This document shows positions 33,538 to 42,784 of a DNA stretch of 57,180 nucleotides, piece by piece. Each line of letters starts with the position of its first letter. Positions within the stretch are counted from its first letter, which is position 1. Location: assembly GCA_020846195.1 (NCBI GenBank), contig JADLEJ010000021.1, positions 1-57,180 on the forward strand, in the 5' to 3' direction. This DNA comes from Nitrospira sp. (GTDB taxonomy: Bacteria; Nitrospirota; Nitrospiria; Nitrospirales; Nitrospiraceae). A program made the translations under genes and the position numbers. The notes beneath the pieces were generated by a model. That model was not told where the DNA came from, ran no database searches, and saw nothing but the letters and a program-made list of their open reading frames with translations.

Positions 33538-34451
33538 TACGAAATATCCTCAAAATGAGTCAATCGTTTGAACTCCCGGAACCGCGATTGAATCTCTTTG
33601 TAATCCAGGATGCGTAAACGGTCAAGGCTAAAGGACTCTACGGTAAACGACGCCATCACGCTGCCGAAAATAATGGCTTGCTTCATCGCCTCGGGAGAGC
33701 GATTCCCCGTCGCGGCGAGATAGCCTAAGAAGCCGCCCGCAAACGTATCGCCGGCGCCGGTGGGATCCCGCACGTCCTCCAGCGGGAACGCGGGGGCGCC
33801 GAACACCTGCGTGCCATTGAACATCAGCACGCCGTACTCTCCCCGCTTGATAATGAGATGCTTCGGCCCTCGCGCCAACACCTGCTTCGCCACCTTGACG
33901 AGATTGGAATCTTGCCCCAACGCGCGGGCTTCGCCGTCATTGATGATCAGAATGTCGATTTTCTCCAAAACCTTCCACAAGGCCTCGCGCTTCCCATTGA
34001 TCCAGAAATTCATCGTGTCGCACGCCACCAGGCCCGGGCGCTCAACCTTCTGCAAGACATCCAGTTGCAACTCGGGATCGATGTTGCCCAAGAACAACAC
34101 ATCCGGCGACCGGTACGCTTCCGGAATCTTAGGACGGAACGTTTCGAATACATTGAGCTTCGTGTCGAGCGTCTTCGCCTCATTCAGCTGATGGGAATAT
34201 TCGCCCTTCCACCGAAACGTCGCCCCCGACCGCTGCTCCAGCCCCGTTAAATCGATTCCACGACTCTTGAGAAACGCGATGTGTTGGGCGGGGAAATCCT
34301 CTCCCACCACGGCAATCAACGCGACCGACGTAAAAAAGCTGGCTGCCGTTGAAAAATAAGTCGCAGAGCCTCCCAGAATATCGGTCCCCTCTCCAAACGG
34401 CGTCTTCACCGTATCGAGCGCAACCGACCCCACTACGAGTAATTTCCCCAT
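33537..34451 (-). CDS. PfkB-family carbohydrate/nucleoside kinase
   Basis: This 304-residue protein begins GKLLVVGSVALDTVKTPFGE and has the PfkB signature 2 region (DPTGAGDTFAGGFLGYLA) with the catalytic Asp in GAGD. The N-terminal di-glycine region is LGGSATYFSTAA. The family includes ribokinase and adenosine kinase. Next to methylthioadenosine phosphorylase (3-nt gap) a role in adenosine or 5-methylthioribose salvage is plausible, but this is inference. Confidence 0.9.
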   Translation of the reverse strand: MGKLLVVGSVALDTVKTPFGEGTDILGGSATYFSTAASFFTSVALIAVVGEDFPAQHIAFLKSRGIDLTGLEQRSGATFRWKGEYSHQLNEAKTLDTKLNVFETFRPKIPEAYRSPDVLFLGNIDPELQLDVLQKVERPGLVACDTMNFWINGKREALWKVLEKIDILIINDGEARALGQDSNLVKVAKQVLARGPKHLIIKRGEYGVLMFNGTQVFGAPAFPLEDVRDPTGAGDTFAGGFLGYLAATGNRSPEAMKQAIIFGSVMASFTVESFSLDRLRILDYKEIQSRFREFKRLTHFEDIS

Positions 34452-34454
34452 GGT

Positions 34455-35354
34455 TTACCGCGCTCCCTTCTTTGGTCCAAAGACCCGCCCTGTGAGAATC
34501 CCTAGTTTTTTCCGGGCTGCCGCTGAGACACTCTTCGGAGCCGTCACGATCGCATTGTCCAACGCTCGCTGGCAGGAACAGGCTGGCGCATCGGCCAGGG
34601 ACGGCATCACCGCCTTGAGGATCTGTTTTGCCAGGGCCACATTCTTGTGAAGCGTGGCCAGAATCGCCTCGACCGTCACCGCTTCCTGCGTCTCATGCCA
34701 GCAATCGTAGTCGGTGGCCAACGCCATCGTCGCGTAGCAGATCTCCGCTTCGCGCGCCAGCTTCGCCTCTGGCATATTCGTCATCCCGATCACATCCACG
34801 CCCCATTGCCGATACAACCGCGACTCCGCCTTGGTCGAAAACTGCGGCCCCTCCATGCACAGATACGTGCCGCCGCGATGGAGATTGCCGCCCACCTCTT
34901 CGCCCGCTGCCGCCAGCGCTTGCGCCAGCGACGCGCAAATCGGCTCGCCAAACGCGACATGCGCCACAAGGCCCCCTTCGAAAAATGTGGAGGCTCGCCG
35001 CTTCGTGAGATCGATGAATTGATCGGGGATCACCACATCGCCGGGCTCAATCGATTCCTTCATGCTCCCGACCGCGCTAACCGAAATGATGCGCTGCACC
35101 CCTACCGATTTCATGGCGTAAATGTTCGCGCGATAGTTGATTTCACCGGGGTTCAACCGGTGCCCTCGGCCATGCCGGGAAAGGAACGCGATAGACCGGC
35201 CATCTAGCTGTCCCACTCGAATCGCGTCCGACGGCGAACCGAACGGCGTCTTGACCCGCAAATCGCGAACCGCCTTCAGTCCCTCAATATCGTACAGCCC
35301 ACTCCCGCCAATGACCCCGATGGAAGCCTGTGACCCGCTGCGCGTGCTTGCCAT
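34455..35354 (-). CDS. mtnP: S-methyl-5'-thioadenosine phosphorylase
   Basis: This 299-residue protein has GVIGGSGLYDI, SRHGRGHRLNPGEINYRANI, VYAKs-like SVGVQRIISVSAVGSMKE, YLCMEGPQFSTKAESRLYRQ and VIGMTNMPEAKLAREAEICY, all diagnostic of MTAP. The enzyme cleaves methylthioadenosine to adenine and methylthioribose-1-phosphate, clearing a by-product of polyamine and SAM metabolism. It starts the metabolic part of the operon after MiaA. Confidence 0.95.
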   Translation of the reverse strand: MASTRSGSQASIGVIGGSGLYDIEGLKAVRDLRVKTPFGSPSDAIRVGQLDGRSIAFLSRHGRGHRLNPGEINYRANIYAMKSVGVQRIISVSAVGSMKESIEPGDVVIPDQFIDLTKRRASTFFEGGLVAHVAFGEPICASLAQALAAAGEEVGGNLHRGGTYLCMEGPQFSTKAESRLYRQWGVDVIGMTNMPEAKLAREAEICYATMALATDYDCWHETQEAVTVEAILATLHKNVALAKQILKAVMPSLADAPACSCQRALDNAIVTAPKSVSAAARKKLGILTGRVFGPKKGAR

Positions 35355-35379
35355 ACACTCCTACTCCCGGTTACGCCAC

Positions 35380-36387
35380 TCACACAACAGACTGCGCCTG
35401 CCAGGTATCGAGCGATTCCATGAATCGCTCGATCAATGCAACGACTCGATCGGCGGTGTGACTCGTCGATTCCTGCGCGTCGATCGTCAACCAGATAATG
35501 CCCGGTTCCTTTCGAAACCACGTCATCTGCCGTTTCGCAAAGTGCCTGGTGTCCTGCTTGAACTGCCGTATCATTTCATCCGCATCGTACTCGCCGGCGA
35601 AGTGCGCGGCGAGATGCCGATATCCCAACCCCTTCATCGATCCCAGCGCCCGGCTATACCCGCGCGCCAGCAATGCCCGAGTCTCTTCTACCATGCCATG
35701 CGTCAGCTGCCAATCGATCCGCGCTTCAATCCGCCGATACAGCATTTCTTTCGGACGCTGCAAGCCAATCAGCAAGGTGGGAAAGGCCGCCGCTTGCGAC
35801 TGGTGGCGGGCATGCAAGGATGCGAGGGAGCAGCCCGCTAGGCGGTAGACCTCCAGCGCCCGAATCACTTTCGACTCATCGTTGGGATGCAGCCGTGCCG
35901 CGGTGACAGGATCCACCCTCACCAATTCGGCATAGAGACCGTCGCGCCCCTGCGCGGCCACCAGTGCCATCAGTTCCTGCCGAATATCCGCATCGGCCTC
36001 CGGCGCGTCGCAAATTCCCCGAATCAAGGCACGGATATACAACCCGGTTCCACCGACGACGAATGGAAGACAGCCTTCCCGGATGACCCGATCAATTTCT
36101 CCTAACGCCTCCCGCTGATAGCGCCCGGCGTTATACGGTTCATCGGGATCCGCAAGATCGATTAATCGATGTGCAATTCCCTGCCGCTCCTGCATCGACG
36201 GCTTATCCGTGCCGATATCCATCCCGCGATAGACCTGGCGGGAGTCGGCCGTCAGAATCTCGGTATGGTAGCGCTGAGCGACCTGAACCCCAACCGCACT
36301 TTTCCCGGTAGCCGTCGGCCCCAGCAAGACGACGAGGGGTCGATGCCGCCGAATCGAGTCGGCCATCATAGCGGATGGAGCAGTCAT
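35380..36387 (-). CDS. miaA: tRNA dimethylallyltransferase
   Basis: This 335-residue protein has the P-loop GPTATGKSAVGVQ (about 20-32), DSRQVYRGMDIGTDKPS, RLIDLADPDEPYNAGRYQRE, GGTGLYIRALIRG and KRQMTWFRKEP. MiaA prenylates A37 of tRNAs reading U-starting codons. MutL lies immediately upstream, the order also seen in many proteobacteria. Confidence 0.96.
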   Translation of the reverse strand: MTAPSAMMADSIRRHRPLVVLLGPTATGKSAVGVQVAQRYHTEILTADSRQVYRGMDIGTDKPSMQERQGIAHRLIDLADPDEPYNAGRYQREALGEIDRVIREGCLPFVVGGTGLYIRALIRGICDAPEADADIRQELMALVAAQGRDGLYAELVRVDPVTAARLHPNDESKVIRALEVYRLAGCSLASLHARHQSQAAAFPTLLIGLQRPKEMLYRRIEARIDWQLTHGMVEETRALLARGYSRALGSMKGLGYRHLAAHFAGEYDADEMIRQFKQDTRHFAKRQMTWFRKEPGIIWLTIDAQESTSHTADRVVALIERFMESLDTWQAQSVV

Positions 36388-36411
36388 TGCGATGATCTCA
36401 CGCTGTCTCCG

Positions 36412-38226
36412 CTACCAGCCAACCCGGCCAAACAGCTTCTCAAGCTCGTCCCCAGTCAGCTGAAAGACCGTCCGTCGTCCATGCGGGCACGTTTGGATTT
36501 TTCCCTCGGCCAGCCAATCTTCGGTGAGCTGTCGAATCTCCGGAAGCCCCATCGACCGGCCTGCCCGCACCGCACTGTGGCAGGCCAGCGAGGCCAGCAC
36601 GGGACGCACCCGCGCTTCAAGACTGGACGCTTGGCCCCAAAGACTTAAATCATCCAGCAAATCTTGCAAGAAAGCCGGAGCATCGATCGCGCCGACCCCG
36701 AGCGGCACGCTCCGCACCAGCACTGTCGAGGGACCGAACGGCTCAAGCTCAAGTCCCAGATCCGCAAGGTCGCGTTGATAACGCTGCAACAGCGCCGCGT
36801 GAGGCGCGGATAGTTCCACGGCCTCCGGAATGAGCAGCGGCTGCGAGGCCATCCCGCGCGCGACCCAGGCTCGATACAACCGCTCGAACAACACGCGCTC
36901 ATGCGCCGTATGCTGATCGAGCACGGTCAACGCACCGCCCACCTGCACGACCAGATAAGTGTGCTGCAGTTGTCCGAACGCCACCACCTCCAATGAAGGA
37001 ACTCGCACATAGGGCTCAGCAGCTTCGTTCACAAACGCGAGCTGATCGGCGGCCGGCGGAAGACTGCCGATAGTCCGTGGGCCGCCCTCGTCTGCTCTCG
37101 GCAAAGGTCCCGCCGCTGGAGCGGGAAACCATGCTCGCGATAATTCCTTGTTGACGACCTGCTCTCCCGGCTCCTGCGAGACAACGGACTCACCGGCAAC
37201 CGGCCCATTTCGGCTGAGCGCCTGCCTGACCGCCCGCCGGACCAGCTGATGGATCGCTTCTTGTTCTGCAAAACGGACTTCGCGTTTCGCGGGATGCACA
37301 TTCACATCCACACGATCCGGATCGACGTCTACAAACAATACGAACTGAGGCTGCTGTCCCTTGGGAAGAAACGACCCATAACCTTCGACAATCGCATGGG
37401 ACACCGCTGCGCTCCGGACCGGGCGGCGATTGACAAAGAGTTCTTGTGGCGTGCGCGATGCCTTCGCATGGTTCGGGTCGACGATCATGCCCGTGATTCT
37501 GGCTCCCGGCTGTCCAGCTTCCACCGGTACCGTCTGCTCAAGCGTGAACCGGGGATAAACCTGGCCGATACGATCGCGATCCGCCGTGACGGCGGGATAG
37601 TTCAGCGTCTCCTGCCCATTGCAGATCAATTTGAAATGCACCCCGGGCCAGGCCAGCGCCGCTTGCTGCACGACACGCGTAATATGGGAGGACTCTGTCG
37701 GAACAGATTTGAGAAATTTTTTACGCGCCGGCTGATTGTAGAAGAGGTCGGCGACTTCGATGCGTGTCCCGGCGACCGGCGGCGCATCGCTCAGCTGTGG
37801 CGCCACCCCGCCCCGCAGCTGCACCTCGGTGCCCACCGGATCTGACGGCCTGGCCGTCACAAGGCGCACATGCGAGACCGACGCAATGCTCGGCAGGGCT
37901 TCACCGCGGAATCCCATCGTGCGGATAGACCATAGATCCCGATCGGACCGCAGCTTGCTGGTGGCATGGCGTTCAAAGGCTTGCGGCGCGTCGGCCCGGC
38001 TCATGCCTTCGCCGTCGTCCGTCACACGAATGCTCGCGAGCCCCCCGTCCTTGATCTCGACGGAAATGGTCTTGCTCTGCGCATCCAGGCTGTTTTCAAT
38101 GAGCTCTTTGACGACGGCGGCAGGACGTTCGACGACTTCACCGGCGGCGATCCGGCTCACGACATCGCCCGGCAAAATGCGAATGTTTCCGTTCGAACCG
38201 GTCGTCAGCACAACACGACACTCCAC
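36412..38226 (-). CDS. mutL: DNA mismatch repair protein MutL (endonuclease type)
   Basis: This 604-residue protein has the GHKL ATPase motifs (GEVVERPAAVVKELIENSLD, DDGEGM, RHATSKL, TMGFRGEAL) at the N-terminus. The C-terminal dimerisation domain carries DQHTAHERVLFE, matching the DQHA(x)2E(x)4E nuclease motif with Thr in place of Ala, and CPHGRRT near the end, the zinc-binding partner motif. This marks it as a nicking MutL of the non-E. coli type. The start is GTG (38226 or 38211), upstream of NIRILPGDVVSRIAAGEVVE. Confidence 0.95.
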   Translation of the reverse strand: MECRVVLTTGSNGNIRILPGDVVSRIAAGEVVERPAAVVKELIENSLDAQSKTISVEIKDGGLASIRVTDDGEGMSRADAPQAFERHATSKLRSDRDLWSIRTMGFRGEALPSIASVSHVRLVTARPSDPVGTEVQLRGGVAPQLSDAPPVAGTRIEVADLFYNQPARKKFLKSVPTESSHITRVVQQAALAWPGVHFKLICNGQETLNYPAVTADRDRIGQVYPRFTLEQTVPVEAGQPGARITGMIVDPNHAKASRTPQELFVNRRPVRSAAVSHAIVEGYGSFLPKGQQPQFVLFVDVDPDRVDVNVHPAKREVRFAEQEAIHQLVRRAVRQALSRNGPVAGESVVSQEPGEQVVNKELSRAWFPAPAAGPLPRADEGGPRTIGSLPPAADQLAFVNEAAEPYVRVPSLEVVAFGQLQHTYLVVQVGGALTVLDQHTAHERVLFERLYRAWVARGMASQPLLIPEAVELSAPHAALLQRYQRDLADLGLELEPFGPSTVLVRSVPLGVGAIDAPAFLQDLLDDLSLWGQASSLEARVRPVLASLACHSAVRAGRSMGLPEIRQLTEDWLAEGKIQTCPHGRRTVFQLTGDELEKLFGRVGW

Positions 38227-38280
38227 ACCATCTCGACGAAGGCTGACTGCGTGAGACGGGAAATCGCGCGCCCGCGGCCG

Positions 38281-39054
38281 TTACCGAATATCGGCGAGTT
38301 TATTCTTGGCGAGCTTGGCTTCATCCGAGGCAGGGAACTCCTCAATGACCCGCTTAAGATATTTTCTGGACTTCACTAAGTCGCCGGTTTCCGCCGTGGC
38401 CAATCCCAGCTTGTAGAGAGCCGCCGAGACTTTTTCGTTCCCAGGGTATTCCGCGACGAGATACTCGAACGTCGCCGTGGCGCGCGCATAATCCTTTTGA
38501 TTGTAGAGCGACTCCCCCAGCCAATAATGCGCGTTGGGCGTCAACGACGTCCCGGAAAAATCTTTGGTAAACCGCTGAAATCCCGCCACCGCCAGATCGT
38601 ACTTGCCGTTCAGAAAGTCGTTGTACGCGAGATTGAAGGCGGAGGTCGGCGTAATCCCCGGCATGCCGGAGACAATCGGAGCGCTCTCGCTCTGCCCAGC
38701 GGACTTGCCTGGCTTCGTTACTTTCGGCACATCGGGCACCACAACATCAGCCCGGGTGGAGGCGGGTCCTGCGCCGTCTTCGAGCTTCGCCAGCTTCGCC
38801 TCCAGCTTTTGAAGACGCGCAGCCAGATCGTCGATCCGTGGCTTTCCCGACTCGACATCCTTGACACGCTCGACCGATTCGAGACGCCGCAAGGCCGCAT
38901 CGACCCGCTGATGGTCTTGCTCTTGGGAACGCGAGATCGTCGAGAGCTGATCTCGCAACTCAACAAAATCCGCGTGCTTGGCGCATCCCGGCAAGATCAG
39001 TAACGAGCCCGCCACTCCGATTGCCGTCGCATAATGGGTAATGTAGGCTTGCAT
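38281..39054 (-). CDS. CpoB/YbgF-like Tol-Pal-associated protein
   Basis: This 257-residue protein has a lipobox-like signal (GVAGSLLILPGC), a coiled coil (about 30-95) and C-terminal TPR repeats (AFNLAYNDFLNGKYDLAVAG, then AHYWLGESLYNQKDYARATA). This is the plan of CpoB/YbgF, which coordinates Tol-mediated outer-membrane constriction with peptidoglycan synthesis. Unlike E. coli CpoB it appears to be lipid-anchored. It follows a larger paralogue by 5 bp. Confidence 0.88.
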   Translation of the reverse strand: MQAYITHYATAIGVAGSLLILPGCAKHADFVELRDQLSTISRSQEQDHQRVDAALRRLESVERVKDVESGKPRIDDLAARLQKLEAKLAKLEDGAGPASTRADVVVPDVPKVTKPGKSAGQSESAPIVSGMPGITPTSAFNLAYNDFLNGKYDLAVAGFQRFTKDFSGTSLTPNAHYWLGESLYNQKDYARATATFEYLVAEYPGNEKVSAALYKLGLATAETGDLVKSRKYLKRVIEEFPASDEAKLAKNKLADIR

Positions 39055-39059
39055 GAAAT

Positions 39060-40607
39060 CTATCGACCCTCCCTCAACTGAACCAGCTTATCGGAAGCTT
39101 TTCCCGCTTCCGGGCTTCTCGGATACAGCGTGACCACTTGCTTAAATGCCGACGAGGCCCGCTTCTTATCCTTCAGCGCAAGATAGGCATACCCCTTCTT
39201 CAGGATGGCAGCAGGCACTTTCTCGCTCCGCGGATAATCCGATTCGACTTTGTCGTACGCGTCGATGGCCCGCTTGAAATCCTTAGCCCCGTAGTACGCT
39301 TCTCCCAGCCAATAGCGGGCATTCGGAGCGAGATCCGAGTTCGGATAGTTGGCGATGAACGCCGAAAACCCTCGCCGCGCGCCCTCTAAATCGCCGTCAC
39401 GGAACAGCGCTAACACTCGTTCGTATTGCCCACGATCCGCTGCGGCATCAACCGGAGGGGCGGCCGCGACAACCGGAGCTTCTACGGGAGCGGGGATCGA
39501 TGCCACTTGGGCGGCGGAACTTTCTCCCTCCTCCAGCGAGGCCTGCGGCGACTGCGCCTGATACGAGGACGAAGCAGACTCCGCCTCTTGTCCCTGCCGT
39601 TCGACTACAAGGGATTCCGGTGAAGGAGCAAGGGCAGCCCGCTGCGGCTGCTTGAGATTCTGCGTCCGCGCCCCATTTTTCTGGCTCACTTGTTCTAACG
39701 ACCGGCCCAACGAATCCATCCGACGGTCCTGTTCATCGAACCGCGCGGCAAATTTTTGGCTGACGGATTCCAGCGTCTTCACGACCGACGCCACGCTCTT
39801 GTTCACCCCATCGAGGTGGCCGCTCATCGTCCGATTGGACTCGTTGATATGCGACACCGCCGCCTTGTTCTCGGCATCGACCTTCCCTGAGATCGATCGA
39901 GACTCCTGCTCGCCCTGCGCGACGCGATCGTTCAGGCCGGTGAAGGCCGTTTTAAACCCGGCGAGCGACTGGTTGAACTGGGTCAGGTTCTGAGTCATTT
40001 TTTGATCCAGGCTCTGCTGACCGGCTTCCAGCTCTTTCCGTTGTCCATCGAGGCGCTCGACGACTTTTCGATCCAAGACCTCATTGCTCTGCTTCACGGC
40101 CATCAGCACGTCGCGCTTGAGATCGTCCGTCGCTTTATTAACCGTCCGGGACTGCTCGTCAAGGCGCGCAGTGACCCGGGCGTCCTGCTCAGCCAGCTTA
40201 GTCTGAAGCGAAGCGACCTGCTGCTTGAGATCCTTGACCTGGCTGGTCATCTGCCCATCAAGCATCCGTAACTGCTTGGACAGCTCGGCAAGATTCGAAC
40301 TCACTTGATAGTTCAGATCGTCCTGGGATTTTTGCAGTTTCTCCAATGCGTGCTGCGTCTGGTCTTTTTGATTTTGGAGTTCCGGCAAAACCTGATCCCG
40401 CAGCGACGAGATTTCCTGGCTCTGCCGCGCGCGCGTCTGGGAAAACTGATCGTCCTGCTGCTTAAGCTTCTGATGCAGGGTCCGCTCGGTTTGTTTGAGG
40501 TCGGCTTGCTGCGCCATACAACCGGACAACAGCGTGAAGAGCATGACGAGAACGACAGCCACTACGCACCTCACTTGCTGGAGATGATCCCGATCCATTC
40601 CCGCCAT
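39060..40607 (-). CDS. Long coiled-coil CpoB/YbgF-like lipoprotein
   Basis: From ATG 40607 (GGGAGC site upstream) this is a 515-residue protein. It has a lipobox (LVMLFTLLSGC), about 300 residues of coiled coil rich in Gln, Asp and Lys (RTLHQKLKQQDDQFSQTRAR, and onward), a low-complexity linker (about 330-385), and C-terminal TPRs (LFRDGDLEGARRGFSAFIAN, then ARYWLGEAYYGAKDFKRAID) clearly homologous to the next gene's TPRs. The coiled coil could span a large part of the periplasm. It sits directly after Pal in the Tol operon. Confidence 0.88.
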   Translation of the reverse strand: MAGMDRDHLQQVRCVVAVVLVMLFTLLSGCMAQQADLKQTERTLHQKLKQQDDQFSQTRARQSQEISSLRDQVLPELQNQKDQTQHALEKLQKSQDDLNYQVSSNLAELSKQLRMLDGQMTSQVKDLKQQVASLQTKLAEQDARVTARLDEQSRTVNKATDDLKRDVLMAVKQSNEVLDRKVVERLDGQRKELEAGQQSLDQKMTQNLTQFNQSLAGFKTAFTGLNDRVAQGEQESRSISGKVDAENKAAVSHINESNRTMSGHLDGVNKSVASVVKTLESVSQKFAARFDEQDRRMDSLGRSLEQVSQKNGARTQNLKQPQRAALAPSPESLVVERQGQEAESASSSYQAQSPQASLEEGESSAAQVASIPAPVEAPVVAAAPPVDAAADRGQYERVLALFRDGDLEGARRGFSAFIANYPNSDLAPNARYWLGEAYYGAKDFKRAIDAYDKVESDYPRSEKVPAAILKKGYAYLALKDKKRASSAFKQVVTLYPRSPEAGKASDKLVQLREGR

Positions 40608-40634
40608 CTGTGCAGCGCTCCCAAGCATTCGCGG

Positions 40635-41360
40635 CTACTTCCCGGACTTCACGACCACATGGCCTCGGCGATTCTGCGCATAGCAGGCTTCGCTATGGTC
40701 TTTGCAAAACGGCCGCTCTTTCCCATACGACACGACACCCAAACGATTGGCGCTCACACCGAGCTCGACCAAGTAATTCCGGGCAGACTTCGCGCGCTTT
40801 TCGCCCAGCACCAGGTTATAGGCCGACGTGCCTCGCTCGTCGCAGTGCCCTTCGATCTTCAACTGAGAGCCCGGATTCGCCTTGATCCACTCGGCGTCGC
40901 GAGAGAGCGCCAAACGGCCCTCCTCCGAGATCGCAAAACTATCGTACCCAAAGAAGACATCCCGCAAACCAGCCGCATCGGCAGCGGCTTGCTCGGACCG
41001 GATTTCATCCATCTGACGGCCGCCCTGGGAAGGGTCCAGCTTCGCCATCATCGTCCCGCCGTTCACACGCTCCTCGCCGGGATTCTTATCGAGTCCGCGC
41101 AATCCACCCGATCCATCGCGGCCAGCCAGCGAGGTATCGGGGAAATTGGAGCTGACCCCGCCACCGGCTGCTCCGCCCGATCCAATCGGTCCAGACAAAT
41201 CGCCGGCCCCACCGGAACCGGGAGCTCCTTTGCCCATGCCCGCCTGCGAGGACTGGGTGTCTCCGCCCGACTGCACAGATTTCTTCGAACAACCCGGCAC
41301 CGTGACCAGCAGCAGCCCGGCCAGCATCGGAATAGACCATTGTGACAACGTTGCGCGCAT
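40635..41360 (-). CDS. pal: Peptidoglycan-associated lipoprotein
   Basis: From ATG 41360 (AAGGAGCGAATCTT upstream) this is a 241-residue protein with lipobox LLVTVPGC. A Gly/Ser-rich stretch follows (about 30-75). The OmpA-like domain (about 125-241) contains DVFFGYDSFAISEEGRLALS, IEGHCDERGTSAYNLVLGEK and RAKSARNYLVELGV, the canonical Pal motif. Pal anchors the outer membrane to peptidoglycan and cycles with TolB. The glycine-rich linker is longer than in E. coli Pal. Confidence 0.95.
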   Translation of the reverse strand: MRATLSQWSIPMLAGLLLVTVPGCSKKSVQSGGDTQSSQAGMGKGAPGSGGAGDLSGPIGSGGAAGGGVSSNFPDTSLAGRDGSGGLRGLDKNPGEERVNGGTMMAKLDPSQGGRQMDEIRSEQAAADAAGLRDVFFGYDSFAISEEGRLALSRDAEWIKANPGSQLKIEGHCDERGTSAYNLVLGEKRAKSARNYLVELGVSANRLGVVSYGKERPFCKDHSEACYAQNRRGHVVVKSGK

Positions 41361-41446
41361 AAGATTCGCTCCTTCTTCTAGAGACATCTTCCGGCCTATC
41401 CGGCAAGACATCTTGAATGTGTGATCGTATGTATCGACCAGGTGAA

Positions 41447-42781
41447 TTACGACGCCGGCGACCAGGCCGGCGCACTGTTGTGCGCACCCGTAAAGGTGAC
41501 TCGCTCCAAATCTTTTCCGTCTGCGTTGATCATGTACAGCTGGCTCTTCCCATCGATCGTCGAACTGAAGACCAGATGCCGGCCATCCGGAGACCAGGAC
41601 GGCGAATCTTCCACCCCAGGCCCTGCCGTGAGCTGCACGCGCTTCTGCCCGTCCGGCGTGATGAGGCACAGCTTATACTCTTTTTTGGGCGTCCGGCACA
41701 CATACGCAATCCAGTTTCCCCTGGGCGACCAGGCCGGCGCCGCATTGTAGTCCCCCTCAAACGTGAGGCGGCGCACATTCGTGCCATCGGCGCTCATGAG
41801 AAATATCTGCGGCCCCCCGCTCCGATCCGACGCAAACGCCAGCTCCCGTCCTGAGGGAGCCCAGGATGGGGAGAGATCTCCGGAGGCGTGTGTCGTCATG
41901 CGCTGCATGGCCTTGGTTCTGGTGTCGAGCTTATACAGCTCCGAATTGCCTTCATGGCTCGACGCAAATGCCAGAAAATTACCGTCTGGAGACAGCGCCG
42001 GCGTGATGTTCAACCCCGGCAACGACACAATCGTCCACCGCTTGCCAGTGGCTAACTCGATCATATCGATATCCTGCGTGTTGCGATTGCGATACGCCGT
42101 AAACACCAGAAACCGGCGATCCGGCGACCAGCGCGGCATCAAGTTCAAGAAGCCGTCCGATGTCAGCTGGCGCGGCTCATACCCGTCATAGTCCATGACA
42201 AATAGCTCTCGCGCCGATCCCTGCTCAGAGACGTAAGCAATTTTCGTGCGGGCAATGCCTGGTTCGCCGGTATACCGAAACACTAATTCGTCTGCAAAGC
42301 GATGTGCCATCAGTCGCACAACTGAGGACGATCCGACATAGCGCTTTCCGCCGACAATTTCATCCGATTCGCCGTCATAGACGAATCCATCCATGCTCAC
42401 ATCGGCGTCCTTGCTGCCATCTTTCGCGCCGGCCTTTCCCCAGACCAGCACCGAGACTCCATTTTCCTTCGCCTGCTTGAATGCCGGATGTGGGCCAGTG
42501 CCTACATCGCGCACCTTAATCCCAATACTGGGAAGATCCACCAGCGAGAACACGAGCGACCGCCGGATATCGGCCTTTAGCACTTCTTCAAGCCGCCCCC
42601 CCAGCCACTCCGGACCACTCGTATTCTGAATCCCAATCACGCCCAGAGGAATTTTTTGAAAATCTGGCCTGGTCGCTTCGAGAAACACATCGGTCGCACG
42701 GGACTCAATGATCCCGATCAACCCGGCCAGCACTACACAACCCCCTAGGCACCATGTTCGGAATGTCATGCGGAATGTCAT
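41447..42781 (-). CDS. tolB: Tol-Pal system beta-propeller protein TolB
   Basis: This 444-residue protein has a signal peptide (WCLGGCVVLAGLIGIIESRA), an N-terminal alpha/beta domain and a beta-propeller with repeated WSPDG-type motifs (LMPRWSPDRRFLVFTAYRNR, ALSPDGNFLAFASSHEGNSE, PSWAPSGRELAFASDRSGGP, PSWSPDGRHLVFSS). TolB is the periplasmic Tol component that binds Pal. The 3-nt gap from the TolA gene fits one operon. Confidence 0.95.
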   Translation of the reverse strand: MTFRMTFRTWCLGGCVVLAGLIGIIESRATDVFLEATRPDFQKIPLGVIGIQNTSGPEWLGGRLEEVLKADIRRSLVFSLVDLPSIGIKVRDVGTGPHPAFKQAKENGVSVLVWGKAGAKDGSKDADVSMDGFVYDGESDEIVGGKRYVGSSSVVRLMAHRFADELVFRYTGEPGIARTKIAYVSEQGSARELFVMDYDGYEPRQLTSDGFLNLMPRWSPDRRFLVFTAYRNRNTQDIDMIELATGKRWTIVSLPGLNITPALSPDGNFLAFASSHEGNSELYKLDTRTKAMQRMTTHASGDLSPSWAPSGRELAFASDRSGGPQIFLMSADGTNVRRLTFEGDYNAAPAWSPRGNWIAYVCRTPKKEYKLCLITPDGQKRVQLTAGPGVEDSPSWSPDGRHLVFSSTIDGKSQLYMINADGKDLERVTFTGAHNSAPAWSPAS

Positions 42782-42784
42782 GGA

